NCBI GenBank assembly: GCA_016926765.1
Contig: JAFGNY010000339.1
Location: 1 to 8,647 of the forward strand
Source of the DNA: Bacteroidales bacterium
GTDB taxonomy: Bacteria; Bacteroidota; Bacteroidia; Bacteroidales; FEN-979
Length of the DNA stretch: 8,647 nucleotides
Direction: 5' to 3'
Made by a program: the position numbers and the translations under genes. The notes under the pieces were generated by a model that saw only the letters and a program-made list of their open reading frames with translations, did not search any database and had not been told where the DNA came from. Of the stretch, positions 1-6,026 are shown piece by piece. Position 1 is the first letter of the stretch, and the number at the start of each line of letters is the position of its first letter.

Positions 1-822
1 ATGCGTACGTACAACTACAATGCTTACAGCTACAACACTTCCCGGCTTGAGCAACGGTGGATGAGTGACAATTGGGAGAATGATGTCTTGGATACCTTTT
101 CGTATGACGCCGATACGGTTCTCATCCACCAGTTACAGCAACAATGGATTGACAGCAATTGGGTAAATTCCATGCGATATACCTATTCGTATTATGAAAA
201 TAGTGACTGGACAAGTCGTTTGAAGGAAACATGGCAAAACGACTGGATGAACAGTCAACTGATCACAAGAACGTTCGATGCACACAATTACTGGATCGGT
301 GAGCTTATACAAGTCTGGGAAGGAACCTGGGGAAATAGTTTCAGATACATGCTGGCATATGACAACAATGACAATCGCATTGAATATATCATGCAAAACT
401 GGATTGGTGAGGAATGGGCCTATTATTATCAAGATAACCGGACATATGATCCGAATCATTTCATAATCACGCTGACCACAACCGAATGGGCTGAAAATGG
501 AATAGATACAGTTCTTCATGACAGTACTTACTATTATTTCCACATACTTCTTGATATTCCCGACCATCAGGTCCCGCGTTCAGATATCACACTATATCCA
601 AACCCGGGTAACGGGAGTTTCACTATTCTATGTGACAGCCCAGTGAATTATCTGGAAATTTGCAACTTGTCGGGACAAAAAGTCAAAGGAATACAGCTTC
701 AGAATACAGTAGGTCCCATCCACGTAGAGGTACCCTACCTGGTTCCCGGCATGTACCAGGTGAAACTCTTTTCGGGCCGGAAGCTGATTGGCGTGAGGAA
801 GGTTGTGCTAACCGGCAGGTAA
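1..822 (+). CDS. T9SS cargo protein with Trp/Tyr repeats, 3' part only
   Basis: This is the C-terminal 273 residues of a protein exported by the type IX secretion system. The sorting domain spans about residues 194-273: it opens with the type A motif LYPNPGNGSF (198-207), continues with LEICNLSGQKV (218-228) and ends with LVPGMYQVKLFSGRKLIGVR (247-266) followed by a short basic tail. In this family the domain is recognised by the T9SS in the outer membrane and is usually removed while the protein is attached to the surface or released. Residues 3-163 are repeats (see the repeat entry). The ATG at base 1 is probably not the true start: there is no signal peptide, and Met-Arg falls inside a repeat unit (compare MRYTYSY at 58-64). 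The gene therefore begins upstream of the window. The repeats look structural or adhesive, with no catalytic motif. Confidence is high for the T9SS assignment and low for function. Confidence 0.9.
   Translation: MRTYNYNAYSYNTSRLEQRWMSDNWENDVLDTFSYDADTVLIHQLQQQWIDSNWVNSMRYTYSYYENSDWTSRLKETWQNDWMNSQLITRTFDAHNYWIGELIQVWEGTWGNSFRYMLAYDNNDNRIEYIMQNWIGEEWAYYYQDNRTYDPNHFIITLTTTEWAENGIDTVLHDSTYYYFHILLDIPDHQVPRSDITLYPNPGNGSFTILCDSPVNYLEICNLSGQKVKGIQLQNTVGPIHVEVPYLVPGMYQVKLFSGRKLIGVRKVVLTGR
7..489 (+). repeat. Protein-level tandem repeat of 28-29 residues (Trp pairs)
   Basis: Within the first gene, Trp residues recur at 20, 49, 78, 106, 134 and 163, with spacings of 29, 29, 28, 28 and 29. The first five are followed 4-5 residues later by a second Trp (25, 54, 82, 110, 139). 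Each unit follows a pattern like L-x-Q-x-W-x4-W-x-N-x-x-R-x-T-Y-x-Y-D. The period and the alternating aromatic residues suggest repeated beta-hairpins, similar in style to YD-type repeats of secreted Bacteroidetes proteins. The repeat is clear in the protein but well diverged in DNA, so it is old rather than a recent expansion. More units probably lie upstream of the window. Confidence 0.8.
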
Positions 823-916
823 ACATGATTGATTCTTAGTGCAGTGGTGCAGGGGTTGAGGTAACCATGAAAAGGTATCTATGGCAGTCCTGAAAATCCT
901 ACATCCGGAATGGGCG

Positions 917-949
917 TTGAATCAGGGGAGAAAATATTTACTATCTTTG
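917..949 (+). promoter_or_regulatory. Predicted Bacteroidetes-type promoter of the two-component operon
   Basis: TATCTTTG at 942-949 matches the Bacteroidetes -7 consensus TAnnTTTG exactly, with a TTG at 917-919 in the -33 position. The gap of 22 bases is slightly long. Transcription would start near 955 and leave a leader of about 55 bases before the ATG at 1010. No other good match was seen between the first gene and the kinase. This is a prediction from the motif only. Confidence 0.5.
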
Positions 950-1009
950 ATTATTTGTTAAGAACGTATTTGCAAGAAGTTACAAGATAGATGGTTGATC
1001 AATTCTGCC

Positions 1010-2911
1010 ATGATTAAATGTACCACAGTTTTTCTTTTCATTTTCTATTTCTGTGTTTTTATTGCCTGTGAGAATAGCGGTGAAACAAGGGTATTGCCTC
1101 AAATCCATGCGGAACGTATTCATGATTCTATCGTTACGCTGGATTCGCTGGCAGCCCTTTTAGTATTCAAGGATCCTGATTTAGCGACTGAGTATGTAAA
1201 CAAGGCGATCGATCTCGCAAAAGAGGCTCATTCAACTGAATTGCTTATCCGGTCATTAAATATTAAAGGCAGAGTGATGTCGGGAGATCAGTTCGACTCA
1301 GCTTTTTATTATTATACTCTGGCCCTGGCGATTTCTGACAGTAATAAGATCTTTTCAGAGAAAGCCTATATCCTGTACAACCTATCACGGTTGTATTTTT
1401 TAGCTAGTGATTACAGAAGCTCCATTGTATTACTCGATTCCTCCATTCGTATCGGAGAATCATTATCTATACCGGCAGCCATTTCAGCGTCGTTGATTGC
1501 ATTAGGGAATATCTTTCTGATTACCGAAGAGTATCAACAAGCGAAATCTTGTTATGATTCAGCATTGCATATTGCATTAAAGGAAGGTTTAAACAGAGAA
1601 GCGGGAGTAGCTTATGCCAATCTTGCCCAGTTTCAGGCGAACAATGACAGCGGCATTGCCTATCTTCGTAAATCCTTAATTTTCCTGAATCGTCAAAAAG
1701 GGACAGAAGAAGAGCAGGTAAATAGTGAAATCAACTTAGCCATGCGACTTCAGGATCCCGACTCAGCAATATGCTTCTATCGCGGAGCTATCGTGAAGGC
1801 AAATGCCTATCACCTGCCTATTGCAACCTTAGGGGCGTATAATAACCTGGTTTATAAATACATGAAGAAAGGGTTATTCGCTAAAGCTGAAAGATGTCTT
1901 CGTGATACAGCCATTCCACTGGCACTTTCTCTTAAAAATTATGATTGGTTAGCTACCTTGTACGACACCTATTCAGATGTCTTAATCCTCAATCGTGAGT
2001 TTGAAAAAGCGATCACAACTTTACGGCAATCCATTGAGACCAGAGCGCTATCTGACCGGATCATTGCGGAGAAACAAATTCGCATTTTAAATGCAGTTCT
2101 TGAACTCAACAACAAGAACTTACTTATTACCGAAAAAGAGAAACTCCTGATTCAAAAAGACAGGTGGCTGGCACAAATGCATTTTTGGCTGGCATTTGCC
2201 GGTGTATTGATTTTAGCAGCGACAGGACTTATTTTCTGGATAAAACAACGGGCGAAAAACAGACTACAGCGAACCAAACTGACATCGGCCCGACAGATCA
2301 TTGAGGCTGAAGAGCGTGAAAAGGAAAAAAATGCCATGGAACTGCATGATTCAATGAACCTGTTGATCTCAAAGGTAAGTAACACCATACAGTCCCTGCC
2401 TCAGATTGACAGGTACACCAGGAAAGCCATTGAAGACTATTTTGCTGAATTTTCGTCCAATGTACGGAGTATTTCCCACCGGTTAAATAAAAAAATCCTT
2501 GAGAAACATCCTTTTCATTCACTGGTAAAAGGAATGTGTGAAGATGCCATTAATTATAGTCACCTCAGGATTATCTATTTGATCAGTGATGCTCCCCCCA
2601 GGCTTCCGGTCGAGATAACCATCCATTTCATCCGGATGATTCAGGAACTCCTGGCTAATGCCCGAAAATACGCTCCTCAGGCCGAGATCAAACTGATTGT
2701 GAGGTTTCCTGAGAACAGAATCGAACTTGTTTATTCCGATAACGGGCCAGGGTTTACATACAAAGCTGAAGAGATAGCAGGAATGGGAATCGCGAACATT
2801 TTTTCCCGTGCTAACCTGATCAATGGGAAAGCGGAGATCAACACCGAACCGGGGCATGGTGTCTACTGGATCGTAAGGGCACCAATTGTGGAACAAGCAG
2901 AAACATCATGA
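1010..2911 (+). CDS. TPR-containing membrane sensor histidine kinase (HisKA_3 type)
   Basis: This is a 633-residue sensor kinase that would autophosphorylate on His and pass phosphate to the regulator encoded next. Numbered from the ATG at 1010, residues 1-20 form a hydrophobic signal peptide ending FIAC with Cys20, which resembles a lipoprotein lipobox. About 40-350 is helical with TPR-like pairs (for example around ALGNIFLITEEYQQAKSCYD) and probably lies in the periplasm as the sensing part. A coiled stretch and one membrane helix (about 391-411) follow. The dimerisation/phosphoacceptor segment has MELHDSMNLL, with His446 the likely phosphorylation site. The HATPase_c domain shows the N box ELLANARKYA (Asn550), G1 box DNGPGF (577-582) and G2 box GMGIANIF (591-598). 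This is the standard plan of Bacteroidetes TPR kinases of the NarX/DesK class. An in-frame TTG at 995 would add five residues, but the ATG gives a more normal signal peptide. The last four bases overlap the next start, so the pair is surely co-transcribed. The signal is unknown. Confidence 0.92.
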   Translation: MIKCTTVFLFIFYFCVFIACENSGETRVLPQIHAERIHDSIVTLDSLAALLVFKDPDLATEYVNKAIDLAKEAHSTELLIRSLNIKGRVMSGDQFDSAFYYYTLALAISDSNKIFSEKAYILYNLSRLYFLASDYRSSIVLLDSSIRIGESLSIPAAISASLIALGNIFLITEEYQQAKSCYDSALHIALKEGLNREAGVAYANLAQFQANNDSGIAYLRKSLIFLNRQKGTEEEQVNSEINLAMRLQDPDSAICFYRGAIVKANAYHLPIATLGAYNNLVYKYMKKGLFAKAERCLRDTAIPLALSLKNYDWLATLYDTYSDVLILNREFEKAITTLRQSIETRALSDRIIAEKQIRILNAVLELNNKNLLITEKEKLLIQKDRWLAQMHFWLAFAGVLILAATGLIFWIKQRAKNRLQRTKLTSARQIIEAEEREKEKNAMELHDSMNLLISKVSNTIQSLPQIDRYTRKAIEDYFAEFSSNVRSISHRLNKKILEKHPFHSLVKGMCEDAINYSHLRIIYLISDAPPRLPVEITIHFIRMIQELLANARKYAPQAEIKLIVRFPENRIELVYSDNGPGFTYKAEEIAGMGIANIFSRANLINGKAEINTEPGHGVYWIVRAPIVEQAETS

Positions 2912-3537
2912 TACGATTGTATATACTGGAGGATCATTCCATCATTGTTGACGGACTGAAACAACGGTTCCGGCATTACCGGGATGACATTTTCATTGCA
3001 GGCTGGAGCAACGATCCTGATGAATTTATCCGGCAGGCTTCTGAGGAAACTTTTGATATTATCATTTTGGATTTATGGTTCCCGGACATGGATCCTGTTG
3101 AGAACCTGATAAAGATTCAAGCGCGATTTCACGATAAACCTATTGTGGTACTCACCAGTGAACGATCCTGGTACTGGATCAAGGTGATGATGGAAAGAGG
3201 TGTTAAAGCCTATCTCTTGAAGGATGTGGGTAACAAGGAACTGAGAGCCACTCTTGAAAAGGTGTCGCAGGGGAAAACAGTTTTTCCTGATATGCTGTTA
3301 CAAAAAGGGCCTGTCATTGATCAGAATGGGATAATCCTCCCCGAGCTTATATTAACCCCAACAGAACTTTCAATTGTAATGCAGCTTTCCCAGGGAGCAT
3401 TACTTAAAACTATGGCAGACCAGCGTTTTTTAACTGTGTCGGCTATTGAAAAGATCCTTAGAAAAATCCGGAAAAAGGTGGGAGTTAAAACCAATCCCGA
3501 GCTCATCAGGATCTTAATGGAGCAAAAACTTCTCTAG
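2908..3537 (+). CDS. NarL/LuxR-type DNA-binding response regulator
   Basis: This 209-residue protein is the cytoplasmic partner of the kinase encoded just upstream, whose stop codon it overlaps (ATGA). The receiver domain covers about 1-120, with the acidic pair Glu8-Asp9, phosphoacceptor Asp55 in IIILDLWFPD, Thr83 in VVLTSE and Lys105 in YLLKD, so all key receiver residues are present. The C-terminal part, about 147-205, matches a LuxR-type helix-turn-helix in outline: LTPTELSIVMQLSQG at the start, then MADQRFLTVSAIEKILRKI and KKVGVKTNPELI. It is divergent: the usual TVxxH of the recognition helix reads AIEKI. It should bind DNA as a phosphorylation-controlled dimer. Its targets are not shown by the sequence, although T9SS cargo genes flank it on both sides. 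There is no SD-like site, and translation is probably coupled to that of the kinase. Confidence 0.92.
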   Translation: MIRLYILEDHSIIVDGLKQRFRHYRDDIFIAGWSNDPDEFIRQASEETFDIIILDLWFPDMDPVENLIKIQARFHDKPIVVLTSERSWYWIKVMMERGVKAYLLKDVGNKELRATLEKVSQGKTVFPDMLLQKGPVIDQNGIILPELILTPTELSIVMQLSQGALLKTMADQRFLTVSAIEKILRKIRKKVGVKTNPELIRILMEQKLL

Positions 3538-3548
3538 GTACCGGGTCA

Positions 3549-3755
3549 TCACTCCACACCCACTTTCTGCACCCCGATAAGCTGATCCTTTACGGCGACG
3601 TTGACCAGATAGATTCCCGGTTTCAGGGATAAGGGATCAATCAATGCTTACTCCAGGCCAATAGGAATCCGGGTGATCAACTGGAGGCGGACTGTGAGGT
3701 CAACTAATCTGACCGTTGCATCGTCTGGCCCGGAGGCGGGGCCCACATCTGTTTT
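3549..3755 (-). pseudogene. Decayed T9SS C-terminal sorting domain (relic)
   Basis: Read on the minus strand, 3755-3651 encodes 35 codons containing ASGPDDATVRLVDLTVRLQL and ending IPIGLE. A TAA at 3650-3648 interrupts, and the same frame then continues with ALIDPLSLKPGIYLVNV and DQLIGVQKVGVE to a TGA at 3551-3549, immediately followed by a second TGA. The order and spacing match a type A sorting domain (compare LVPGMYQVKL and KLIGVRKVVL in the gene at 1-822). The TAA sits where Gln or Glu is common, so one substitution may have made it. The opening YPNP motif is eroded, and no protein-like frame continues upstream of 3756 on this strand. It is therefore the leftover 3' end of a lost cargo gene, facing the response regulator gene tail to tail. 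Confidence 0.75.
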
Positions 3756-3757
3756 TT
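3727..3757 (+). terminator. Weak terminator-like hairpin after the regulator gene
   Basis: GGCCC (3727-3731) can pair with GGGCC (3739-3743) across a 7-base loop, and a run of six T follows at 3752-3757. The stem is only 5 bp, and 8 bases separate it from the T-run, which is poor for an intrinsic terminator. It lies about 190 bases after the regulator stop and before the promoter of the next genes, so the position suits a boundary between transcripts. The GC-rich stem also overlaps the sorting-domain relic and may be chance. Confidence 0.22.
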
Positions 3758-3839
3758 ATTCATCTGAAAACAAGGCGATTGTAAAAATATCATTTCATTA
3801 TTTTCCGAAAAACGGAATAAATTTTTCCACTTTAATCCC

Positions 3840-3870
3840 TTGTTGTAAAATCTGATATTCAATACTTTAG
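3840..3870 (+). promoter_or_regulatory. Possible Bacteroidetes-type promoter for the secreted protein/amidohydrolase pair
   Basis: TACTTTAG at 3863-3870 differs from TAnnTTTG at one position. A TTG at 3840-3842 lies 20 bases upstream, which fits the usual -33/-7 spacing. The surrounding 3750-3890 is AT-rich. The start of transcription would be near 3876, giving a short leader of about 20 bases before the ATG at 3897. This is motif evidence only. Confidence 0.4.
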
Positions 3871-3896
3871 CGTCAATTCTCGGGATAATCCATTTA

Positions 3897-4334
3897 ATGA
3901 AACGTTTTATGAAAAAACTATTCTTTCTGATGCTGTTTCTGATCGGAAACAGTTTCACATTGGTTTATGCCATCAATCCTATTCCCTCTTACAAGGTGAC
4001 CGTGTATCATCAAGCTGTTTTTATGGAAACAGTAAGAAGAGGCAACCCTCAAAAGGATCTCAGAGGCGAGCGGATTATGGTAGTGGCTGTTTCAGGACTT
4101 TCGTCCCATACTGCTATTATTTGGGTTAATAGTCTTGACAGACAAACGACATTAGGCCCTTACTATGTGCCCGGAGGCGAAACGCTCTATGTTGAAATTG
4201 ATGAGCGTGAATGGGGAGTACTTGTTGAATCGGATGGTTTGTTGGAGGTGGACGTATGGATTGAGGAAGGAGGAAGAGAAAATAACCGGGGGTACTACTT
4301 AAACGACAATCCCAATTGGTATTTGCCTGGGTGA
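3897..4334 (+). CDS. Small secreted protein of unknown function
   Basis: I do not recognise this 145-residue protein. Residues 1-25 are a clear signal peptide: basic MKRFMKK, a hydrophobic core, and a VYA-INP cleavage site after residue 25. There is no lipobox Cys, so the mature chain of about 120 residues is probably free in the periplasm or released. It has no T9SS sorting domain. The mature part alternates hydrophobic and polar residues (MVVAVSGLSSHTAIIWVNSL at 61-80, ETLYVEIDEREWGVLVESDG at 95-114), suggesting an all-beta, Ig-like fold. It is acidic in the second half and ends NDNPNWYLPG. It contains no Cys after cleavage. Met5 (base 3909) is an alternative start that also leaves a working signal peptide. 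The next gene follows after 19 bases, so the two are likely co-transcribed, although one product is exported and the other appears cytoplasmic. Confidence 0.8.
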   Translation: MKRFMKKLFFLMLFLIGNSFTLVYAINPIPSYKVTVYHQAVFMETVRRGNPQKDLRGERIMVVAVSGLSSHTAIIWVNSLDRQTTLGPYYVPGGETLYVEIDEREWGVLVESDGLLEVDVWIEEGGRENNRGYYLNDNPNWYLPG

Positions 4335-4353
4335 TCTATCCAAAAAAGACTTC

Positions 4354-5706
4354 ATGATCCCAAAGAAATTCTATGACAGCCACTTTCACGTGATGGACCT
4401 GAGCCATGCCAACCTGATGGCCTTTTTATTGCGCGAAGACCTGATTACCAAAGAGACCATACGTGATTTTTCACGAAAGATGAAGTGGTGGATGAAGTTG
4501 ATTCCACTTGGCGCCATCGATCTGGCTCCGGGAGTGATCGTCAGAAAGCTTAAAGAATTTCTGGAAGGGCCGTCGAAAGTTAAAAACCTGCTTTCCTTTA
4601 TGGAGAATTCCATCCGCTTTGATTTTCTGATTGTCGAACATTTTTTAAAAAAGGGCAAAGAGGGAAAAGAGCGGATGATCACCTCCGATAATCTCTTTCT
4701 GGTGGACGATGTTCTTTACAATAAGATTGTGCTTTGTCCGCTAGTCATCGACTTTCGTTACAAGAACATGCAGCAGAAAGGGATCTTTTATAACCTGCCA
4801 CCGAATAAGTCGGTGATCGACCAAACAGCCGATCTGCTCACCGCCATTGCTCATTACATGCAGTATGAACTGGTCCCTTCCACAGAGTTTCCTGACCGTC
4901 TGCACGTGACGTCATATGGAGGTTACAGAAAAGGAAAGCTGTTTGAGATTTACCCCTTTCTGGGCCTCAATCCCCAAAATGATTATACGCTTGATCAGAT
5001 CAAACGAATTTTTAAAAAATATTTTTCAGGATTTGATCTTGATACACCGAAACGACGAAGCGAGCTGCTGCTGCAAAAGATGGGGACCTATGGGGGAACA
5101 TTCGAGGGGATTGATCTAAGTTACTTTTTTGCCGGTATCAAGTTCTATCCACCTTTAGGATTTGATCCGTGGCCTGAGAATGATCTCCTGGAGTTGCAGA
5201 AGAATTGTTATATCTACGAGCAGTGCATCCGCAAGCGCATCCCCGTTACCACTCATTGCAGCAATGGTGGGTTTATCACCGACCCCAACGCAGAAACATA
5301 CACCCATCCCGGAAAACAGTGGTTCAAGGTACTGAAACACTACCCTGAATTAAAGCTCAACTTTGCCCATTTTGGCGCACGAAATGATCATCAAACCCAT
5401 TGGCGTGAACAGATCATCGATTACCTTCTCAATAAGGATTACGAGAATGTTTATACCGATTTCTCCTGCCGTGGATTTACAACCGACAAACAGGAGCACC
5501 ATTTCTACGATGAGGTTGAAGAACTCATTGAAACCTATGGGAACAAGGTATGTGATCAGATGTTGTTCGGATCTGATTTCATGATCAACCTGCTCTGGAC
5601 AGACTCTTACAACCAATACCTGGCGAATTTTAAATATACAGAAGCCCTCAGGGGGCATAAAGAACAGATTTGTTCAATAAATCCCGAGAGGTTTTTATTT
5701 GGATGA
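4354..5706 (+). CDS. Amidohydrolase-superfamily metal-dependent hydrolase
   Basis: This is a 450-residue TIM-barrel hydrolase, probably of the amidohydrolase_2 type. Metal-binding and catalytic positions appear in the family order: His10 and His12 in DSHFHVMD after the first strand, Lys263 in GIKFYPPLGF, His301 in VTTHCSNGG, His339 in NFAHFG, and Asp408 in LFGSDFMINL. The chain ends NPERFLFG, as many family members do. There is no signal peptide, so it should act in the cytoplasm. It is longer than the roughly 300 residues usual for this group: about 250 residues lie between the HxH motif and Lys263, including a charged stretch at 95-110 (HFLKKGKEGKERM). The extra part may form a lid or a dimer surface. 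The substrate cannot be read from the motifs; family members hydrolyse or decarboxylate a wide range of compounds. The start at 4354 is supported by HxH falling ten residues in. It is probably co-transcribed with the secreted-protein gene ending 19 bases upstream. Confidence 0.88.
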   Translation: MIPKKFYDSHFHVMDLSHANLMAFLLREDLITKETIRDFSRKMKWWMKLIPLGAIDLAPGVIVRKLKEFLEGPSKVKNLLSFMENSIRFDFLIVEHFLKKGKEGKERMITSDNLFLVDDVLYNKIVLCPLVIDFRYKNMQQKGIFYNLPPNKSVIDQTADLLTAIAHYMQYELVPSTEFPDRLHVTSYGGYRKGKLFEIYPFLGLNPQNDYTLDQIKRIFKKYFSGFDLDTPKRRSELLLQKMGTYGGTFEGIDLSYFFAGIKFYPPLGFDPWPENDLLELQKNCYIYEQCIRKRIPVTTHCSNGGFITDPNAETYTHPGKQWFKVLKHYPELKLNFAHFGARNDHQTHWREQIIDYLLNKDYENVYTDFSCRGFTTDKQEHHFYDEVEELIETYGNKVCDQMLFGSDFMINLLWTDSYNQYLANFKYTEALRGHKEQICSINPERFLFG

Positions 5707-5907
5707 AGAATACATATAAAGCTTATTGGGGCCCTGCAAGATGTCCAAGGTCAGAAGAAGAATTTAGCAAATCTGGCAGCACTTATCCAGAGAAACAATT
5801 CGTTCATCGATGAATTATCTTCCATTTTTAATATAAACACAAAAGACCATAGAAATGGCTGGAGATATTCTTGTCATCATTTAAATAAAAAAAACCTCCT
5901 TCCATGA
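5707..5907 (+). other. Open frame without a start, directly after the amidohydrolase stop
   Basis: The stretch between the two genes, 5707-6026, has no recognised gene. In the amidohydrolase frame, 66 sense codons follow its TGA before the next TGA at 5905-5907. The first two thirds read like protein, for example LIGALQDVQGQKKNLANLAA then NSFIDELSSIF, a plausible amphipathic helix. The last part looks like noncoding AT-rich sequence. No ATG opens this frame, and the enzyme has a natural end at NPERFLFG. It could be the relic of another gene, a rarely used read-through tail, or chance. A perfect 12-base palindrome, TTCATCGATGAA, lies at 5803-5814. Confidence 0.3.
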
Positions 5908-5959
5908 TCGAAGAAACCCGAATTAGCTATAAACCGAATTACTAACGAAAGAAGGAGGT
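5894..5959. repeat. 66-base element with 9-base inverted ends and inner direct repeats
   Basis: ACCTCCTTC (5894-5902) and GAAGGAGGT (5951-5959) are perfect inverted copies around a 48-base interior. Inside are two near-identical direct copies, AAACCCGAATTA (5914-5925) and AAACCGAATTA (5931-5941), about 17 bases apart. Eight A residues (5887-5894) end at the left arm, so on the minus strand the hairpin is followed by eight T, like an intrinsic terminator with an unusually long loop. The element lies 67 bases before the peptidase start, in its probable leader or promoter region. It may be a regulatory RNA fold, a binding-site array, a minus-strand terminator or a small repeat of the genome. No flanking target duplication was seen. 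Confidence 0.5.
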
Positions 5960-6026
5960 CAAAGGCAAAGATACAAAATATAAAGACAATTTGTTAATGA
6001 GTAAATTGATTTTAAACAGTTTAGCA

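Noticed and set aside
133..567. 144-codon minus-strand open frame
   Set aside because: It is the antisense of the Trp-repeat gene. Its Ile/Cys-rich composition is what complementing Asn/Tyr/Trp-rich codons produces, and it has no recognisable domain.
881..961. 26-codon open frame before the kinase
   Set aside because: It ends inside the likely promoter region, has no similarity I can see, and is of chance length.
995..1009. TTG start for the sensor kinase
   Set aside because: It adds five residues (MINSA) before a normal signal peptide. The ATG at 1010 gives the typical short basic start, and no SD-like site supports the TTG.
2519..2896. 125-codon minus-strand open frame
   Set aside because: It is antisense to the well-conserved HATPase_c domain of the kinase.
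3673..3958. Open frames on both strands between the regulator and the secreted protein
   Set aside because: The + frame at 3673-3855 and the minus frame at 3704-3958 have no domain or signal peptide. They overlap the sorting-domain relic in other frames and the AT-rich promoter region.
5951..5959. GAAGGAGGT as ribosome binding site of the peptidase
   Set aside because: The nearest ATG in frame (5997) is 37 bases away and the preferred one (6027) is 67 bases away, too far for Shine-Dalgarno use. It is better read as one arm of the inverted repeat.
5894..5959. Insertion-sequence remnant or miniature transposon
   Set aside because: The inverted ends are short, no target-site duplication flanks them, and no transposase fragment was found nearby. 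It is kept only as an unexplained repeat element.
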